Source: Melieria omissa
Lineage: Eukaryota > Arthropoda > Insecta > Diptera > Ulidiidae
Assembly: GCA_963971225.1 (NCBI GenBank)
Contig: OZ020269.1
Coordinates: 83,676,450 to 83,740,449 of the forward strand
Length of the DNA: 64,000 nt
Direction: 5' to 3'
Every line of letters starts with the position of its first letter. Positions within the stretch are counted from its first letter, which is position 1. The notes below the pieces were generated by a model. It did no database searches. It was not told where the DNA came from and was given only the letters and a program-made list of their open reading frames with translations. Shown one piece after another: positions 58,697-64,000 of the stretch. A program made the translations under genes and the position numbers.

Positions 58697-60652
58697 TGGA
58701 TTTTTCAATGACATACTTGTTTTGTTGTTGTTTTGTTACATGACTATAGCAAAATTTCTTGCAAAACTTATTCCTACTCTGTCTATCTCTCTGTGTCTGG
58801 CTTTCTTTTTTTCTCAAAGCTACTAAGCAATTACAAAAACTGTTGTTTGATAGAGACACGCAACTGTTGTTGTTACTTGACGTTGATGTTGACGTTGTTG
58901 TTTCAACTTTTATTTAATGGGCGGGTTAGTGTTGCAAATAAAGGAGCGTGCAAGCAATTAGAGCACAATGGTACAAAAATTGCATTGGATAAAAAAGTGC
59001 AATTTGTGAGGGTTAATGTCATCATTAGTAATACTTTTCGTCTTGGTCATTGGTCAGGCTTCAGTCATAAAAATGAAAATAAAATTCAATTCGAGAAGGG
59101 TTCACATTAGGCAAATGTCGTTAAGGTAAAAAAACGAAGTTAGTGTTCGTATTTCACAGTTGGTCCCTGAGATACTGAAACTAAGATGAATACAAACTTT
59201 TGAAATTATTTCGAATTTTTCGGACCAAGTCGATAGGTTCAATAAAGTCAACAAGGCACGGAGACGTTATCCAATTAACTCTCTTTCAAGTCAAGTTTAA
59301 AAAAGGACGAATGATGATGTACAACACTTCTATCTTCTCATCAGTTACCCTGAAACAACAACAAGATGAGGCGAGATGGGAATTACTAGAATCTTTTCTC
59401 TTAATTGCGAACTCTAAAGTAACATTTATCAATTTTGTAACTTCCATTCAATTCTTTAATATTCAAGATTTCTAAAATAAATATGACAACTGAATTTTCC
59501 ATCACATTTCATTAGTGCAAAGGAAACGCAATTTCATTTCATAGGCAATAATAGAACCAGCCACAACAACAACAACGGTCAATTACCGAGGTTCAATTTG
59601 CATAAATCGCTGCGCACACGTGCTGCCACAGTCGACAGTGCGAAGGTTGCGGTTAGCCGCAATGTTGCATGTAAACAACGCAACAGAAACCCAAACGGTT
59701 TTAGTGCTCGGCAATTTAAATAAATTTAACCAAATTGCGTGTGCGTGCTGGTCAAAGCTTGCGGAAAATGTGTGTAAAAATGCAAAGAATCGAAAAACAT
59801 TTTTTTCTTATTCCACACATAAATTTTTGCACTTACTTTTCGCAATCATTGTCGCAATAATTTAATGTCTGCTTACATAATTTTCGCATTCGACATGAAT
59901 GTTTACTTATCGACGTGACTGTGTGTCGCCAAATCCCGAATTGAAACAATCGACAAGCTGTCGACTTTTCCTTTTATAGTTTCGTCAATTTTGGGTTAAT
60001 TGTATTTGTCACTCAATTCATTGTTGTCCACCGGTTGTGATGTCGTCATTTGACATTTTAAATAAATGATAAATTCAAATTTTGTCAATAAAAATGCGCT
60101 GTGTGTGCCTGCATTACCTCAGCAATTCCAAATGCATGAGATCACAAAAAGTTTGCCTTTGCATCTACAACACTTTGTCCATTGAATGTTGATTACGTTT
60201 CCCATTTTGTGCGAAGAAATTAATTCAAAGGAATAAAAGCATTGACAACTGTGAAAAGATTAATGAATTATTTATAAATTATTTTCGGTTCAAAGTTTCA
60301 ATTTCTATTCAATACTTAAGCAGTCTTATTATAGAATTGTCAGAACAATATGTGACCTTTTTCGTAAACAAAAAAAAACATATTTAAAACTCTAAAATAT
60401 GATTATAAAATGAATATGAAATAAGAAAGTAAAATTTTTAAAATAAAAGTTATCCACAGAAAATGTTTAAATAAAGCTTTTTTGCGTAAGAATTTGTCCA
60501 GCAATTGTATTAAGAAAGCAGAGCTTATATGATAATTGAAATGATGGCGTTGGTTTCCTCATGAATCTTAAGAGAATGAATGGTATTAAGAAGATGGTAA
60601 CCCTGGTTTTAAGGCGGGTTAAGTGGGAATTAACTTCTTCTGAAATAGCTCT
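58697..60652. other. Intergenic/intronic, nothing recognised
   Basis: AT-rich with GTTGTTGTT runs. The 125-codon ORF at 58.73-59.11 kb and smaller ones lack domains or exon signals. Confidence 0.35.
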
Positions 60653-61090
60653 CTTATGACCCGAACAGATTCAAGACGGCAGCGACACGGAAACACAACT
60701 TCAAAATGGCGCCGACTTTCACCGCCGCGATGTAGTCAACTACGTAACTACAATGAAAGCGGCAGCGACAACGTCATCCCAATCATATTTTTGAGCTCCT
60801 AAACACTCATTGCTTTTATTAAGCATTCGTCTATATACACTTTACCGTTGTACAATCAATTTAAACAAATGGCAATGTGTTATAATTTTTAGAACTAGTA
60901 AATTTTAATTTTTAAATATTAACAAATTTACAATTGTTGTTCAAAGCACATTGAAAAAGTAGAAAAATTGCCATTAAAAATATTTTTCCTGAAGAAGTGA
61001 TGCCAATTCTTGGGTATTGTCGCAGATTAGTTAGTGCAGTTAATAGATGCAGTCGTGTCGCTGCCGTCTTCTGTGTGTTGGGGACATAAG
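60653..61090. mobile_element. MITE candidate with long TIRs (438 bp)
   Basis: Left end CTTATGACCCGAACAG.. and right end read in reverse CTTATGTCCCCAACAC.. continue into a perfect inverted 16-mer AGACGGCAGCGACACG at 60,673 and 61,053. The arms total about 38 bp. The left subterminal part is GC-rich (GGCGCC, CCGCCGCG). The target-site duplication is not clear, so the superfamily is not assigned. Confidence 0.55.
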
Positions 61091-63261
61091 CTCAAAACGA
61101 TGGTCAAATGGTCTGGTCAGACTTACGAAGGAGGACCAATGAATTCCTGAAAATTAAAACAGATGGTGTTGCCACATTAAATCTAAAACTTTGCGTAGGC
61201 AAGAGGATCTTTTAAAAGAACTCACTCAGACAGATTTTTTATGACAGACCTGACAAACAGTTTTGTTGTGACAACCATTTAAACAAGATAATAACTATTT
61301 TAACAGTTAGTAGGTTTTAGTAAATATGGTAAAAGTAAATTTGGTGTGAAATAAACTTGCGTGGAAAAACATCATCAAACCAAAAAAAAGTTTTAAAAGT
61401 ATTTTTGGGACTCAAGGGCGCACACAGAATAAATAACAAAGTGATTCTCAGACTGACATTTCTCTCTCTTCAAATGTCATCAGCTTTGTGAGTTCTCAGT
61501 TAAATTTTAATGTTTGGAAGGGCAGACGTCAATCTTGCTATCATTTTATTTATGACTTGATGATTTTTGATTTCGGTATTGCTTAAATATTTGCAAGATG
61601 GGCATTTACAATTCGCTCACAGTGGATAGAAAATGAAATCATTTGACACGGTCAAAGGAGCATTTGACGTTGTTCAATCGTAATCTTAAACAAAACATGG
61701 GTTAGAGGTTTGATTGAAAACAATATTCCAAACAATTTCTCAGTAATAATTCCTTTATAACATTTTCTTTAGAGATATTAATACATCATCAAAGCTAATT
61801 AGAAAATGGAAATTTTGTCATATTGATGTAACCTTCTAATGGAAACATTCGCATTTTTATGAATGAAATGTTATTTTTAGAACCAAACCTTTGCCTTCTG
61901 TGTTTATCAGAAAATCTGATTTGCTTTAGAACATTTAAACAACGTTTTGTTCGTGTTTATGATATAAAACTGGATTTTTTTTTCTAAAATTATCCATTGC
62001 TAATGACAACTCTTATAATTTTCCAAGAACAACAACAAATTAAACCTGCAACTTTTTAATTGCCAGCTTATAATTGAGAGTGTGTTTGCAATCTGTTAAG
62101 AAAATTATTACAAAAAGTCGAGACAGCCAGACACACGCACACACACACACACACCCAGGCCTCTTTCAAATATAAATAATCTGCATTTATATACATACAA
62201 ACATACATATATGTATAGGCTTAATAGGCGTTGCTGACAATTACTCGCATGCAACATGCAATTATTGGCAACTGACTGCTGCTCGCTGCTGATTGTGTGT
62301 TGTGTACTTTAAACTTTGCACCTGTTGCAGTGTCTACAAAGTTCAAAAGCAAATCATGTAAATTTTATACTAGAATTATTAAACAACCAACAGCTAAAAC
62401 AACAACAACAACAGTTAGATACAAAAGAAACAGCAACGTAAAGCGTTGTACTAAAATATTACTTAGGACAGCGGCCTAGTCGAGCTCATGTTGGCTACGT
62501 GTAATTAACTCCCCCCTCCCTTCCACCATTCACCACGCTTCGCAACCAATATCGATTTTATGCCGACAATGCACATTTCTCTGTCAAGCAATTTCAGGCG
62601 TTCAGCGCCGACAGACAACCGGAAAGCTTGGCTCGTAAAACTTTTAATTGAAGAAAATTAAATTTGCCGCTCCAAGTTTGACATCCAACCCGTCAACAAA
62701 GTGACACTAATAAATTCTCAAAATTCTTAGTGTCACTAAACAATTTTTTGTGCAGTTAAACTTTTGCAATTCTTTCGGTTTGATTGTTGTTTGTGCGTGA
62801 CACACATTGACAATGTGTCAAAGCAATAGAAACTGAAATTTGACCAGCGCCAACAATGGTTGCCACACATTGTGAGTCCATTTAAAGTGTTGTTTTTCTC
62901 TTTTGTTGTGCGGCGGAAATGTAATTTTTGCATGTCGAGTTGGATTAATGTGTCGTGGCTGGTTCCGTGCGGTGGCACAGTGGCGCTCGGCACTGATGCA
63001 CTCACTCACATGTGTCGGCCTGATGACTTCACTGTAATTTATGAGCGCAGTCAACACGCATTTTAATTAAATGACACAAACAAGCAGCAATAAATTAAAA
63101 AAACAAGAGTCAGCAAGCGTGTTTATGGAGTTTTGAGCGCACAGTGTTCGGACAGTGAGCAAAAATACGTAAAATTATTCAAGTCAAATGCAATGATGTG
63201 GCGGTTGTTTTAGGAAGGAAAGTACTATTAAGTTTGAACATTGAACTAATTTGAGCTCCTT
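61091..63261. other. Intergenic/intronic; CA repeat at 62,133-62,152
   Basis: No gene recognised. A (CA)n microsatellite and TACATACAAACATACATATATG simple repeats lie at 62.13-62.21 kb. The ORFs at 62.7-63.07 kb overlap on opposite strands without domains. Confidence 0.35.
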
Positions 63262-63430
63262 GCAAAGCCCAGTAGACTGTGAATAGCCCTATCGGTTGGA
63301 TCCTCTAGATTGTCGAAGAAAAAGTTGCCCAGATGAGTCTTGCTTCCACTAGAAAATGAGAGACTAAGAAGAGAGAGGAAATCAAGTGCGTTCTCTCCTC
63401 TTCTTTTTCCATACAGCTTCGACAGGTAGT
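63262..63430 (-). pseudogene. LINE ORF2 C-terminal (zinc-motif) fragment
   Basis: The minus strand reads CRSCMEKEEERTHLISSL.. then LGNFFF..NLE, the CxxC..H part of the ORF2 zinc knuckle and its downstream segment, with frame damage between. It is homologous to 34,535-34,650 on the opposite strand. Confidence 0.5.
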
Positions 63431-63530
63431 TTTAAAAAGCAAAAATATCCTTAATTTTTAATTTTATTCGGATAACTTCTTCAAAAATAATATAGAAAAT
63501 ATTTCATTTCATAATAACTTCATTCATTGA

Positions 63531-63565
63531 TAGGGGTATCCCCTGTGCGTTGGCTCGTTTATATA
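63531..63565 (+). mobile_element. Extreme 3' end of the 45.7 kb LINE family
   Basis: ATAGGGGTATCCCCTGTGCG followed by TTGGCTCGTTTATATAAAAA matches the 3' terminus of the LINE at 45,651-45,690 (opposite strand), including the A-rich tail. It is a severely 5'-truncated insertion of about 35 bp. Confidence 0.65.
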
Positions 63566-64000
63566 AAAACCTTCATTTTAAAAATCAATGCACTTTAAAT
63601 TAATTTAGAAACCAAAGCTCAAAGCCAATAACCTGTCAGAACACAAGTCATTACTCTCATCTGGTCCCTTTTTAGTGGCTAACATAGAATCGAATCTTGT
63701 TGCCAAACCTTTTTGAAAATTATCTAAAAAATATTACGTTTTAAAAATCAATGCACTTTAAAATCATTTAGAAACCAATGTTGAGACTCGTATAAGATCA
63801 GCTGGAGTGGCTCGAACTTTACGCTGACGGTATGGTAAACATAACCTTAAAAAAATGAAAGTTTACATTTTTTGTCTCCAATTTTCGAGAGGCTGTAAAA
63901 ATCTGAAAAGATATATGCTATAAGCACGAAGTTATCTCTAAACATATAACTGTTTGTCCTGACTGTCTGACTGAACCGCTAAAGCTACAAACATAAAATT
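63566..64000. other. Right edge, nothing recognised
   Basis: AT-rich. AAAATCAATGCACTTTAAA.T.ATTTAGAAACCAA occurs twice (about 63,579 and 63,743), a local direct repeat. No gene. Confidence 0.4.

Overview
The window is AT-rich insect nuclear DNA, most likely from a brachyceran fly. The one clearly recognisable host gene is enabled (ena), the Ena/VASP actin regulator, on the + strand. Its EVH1 domain, exon junctions and C-terminal tetramerisation helix read very close to Drosophila Ena. A tephritid or related acalyptrate fly fits the divergence and the repeat load, but the species cannot be fixed from sequence alone.

Layout. Positions 1-11 kb are intergenic or upstream DNA with several small non-autonomous transposons, an LTR-like repeat, and a 1.2 kb block dense in GTCTAC/GTAGAC motifs that contains a perfect 226 bp duplication. 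A CpG-rich stretch at 10.9-11.6 kb is a candidate ena promoter/5' exon. ena coding exons run from 13,285 to 25,403: a long His/Gln/Ala-rich N-terminal exon (isoform-specific, by inference), then eight exons carrying EVH1, a polyQ/proline-rich linker and EVH2. Splice phases agree at all eight joins, giving about 976 aa. A UTR-like tract with several AATAAA signals follows to about 28.56 kb, with more UTR-like sequence at 32.4-33.85 kb.

From 28.6 to 64 kb no complete host gene could be recognised. Two probable noncoding 5' exons with strong GTGAGT donors end at 41,473 and 44,798. They suggest that a + strand gene starts near 41 kb and has its coding exons beyond this window. The rest is intronic or intergenic DNA rich in repeats: an internally deleted mariner-type element with perfect terminal repeats, a 5'-truncated LINE with an intact 425-codon reverse-transcriptase ORF plus two fragments of the same LINE, four fragments of LINE C-terminal (CCHC/RNase H) regions, a tRNA-derived SINE, a pogo-like MITE, several TTAA-flanked piggyBac-like MITEs, five copies of a CAGTGGCG-ended MITE, and a 600 bp array of exactly 120 pentamers.

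No new multi-gene system was found. The most useful observations are in ena splicing (a 294 nt AG-free acceptor region, a NAGNAG acceptor next to the tetramerisation helix, an N-terminal extension exon) and the set of structured MITEs. Family assignments rest on reading the sequence against remembered families; no database search was run.
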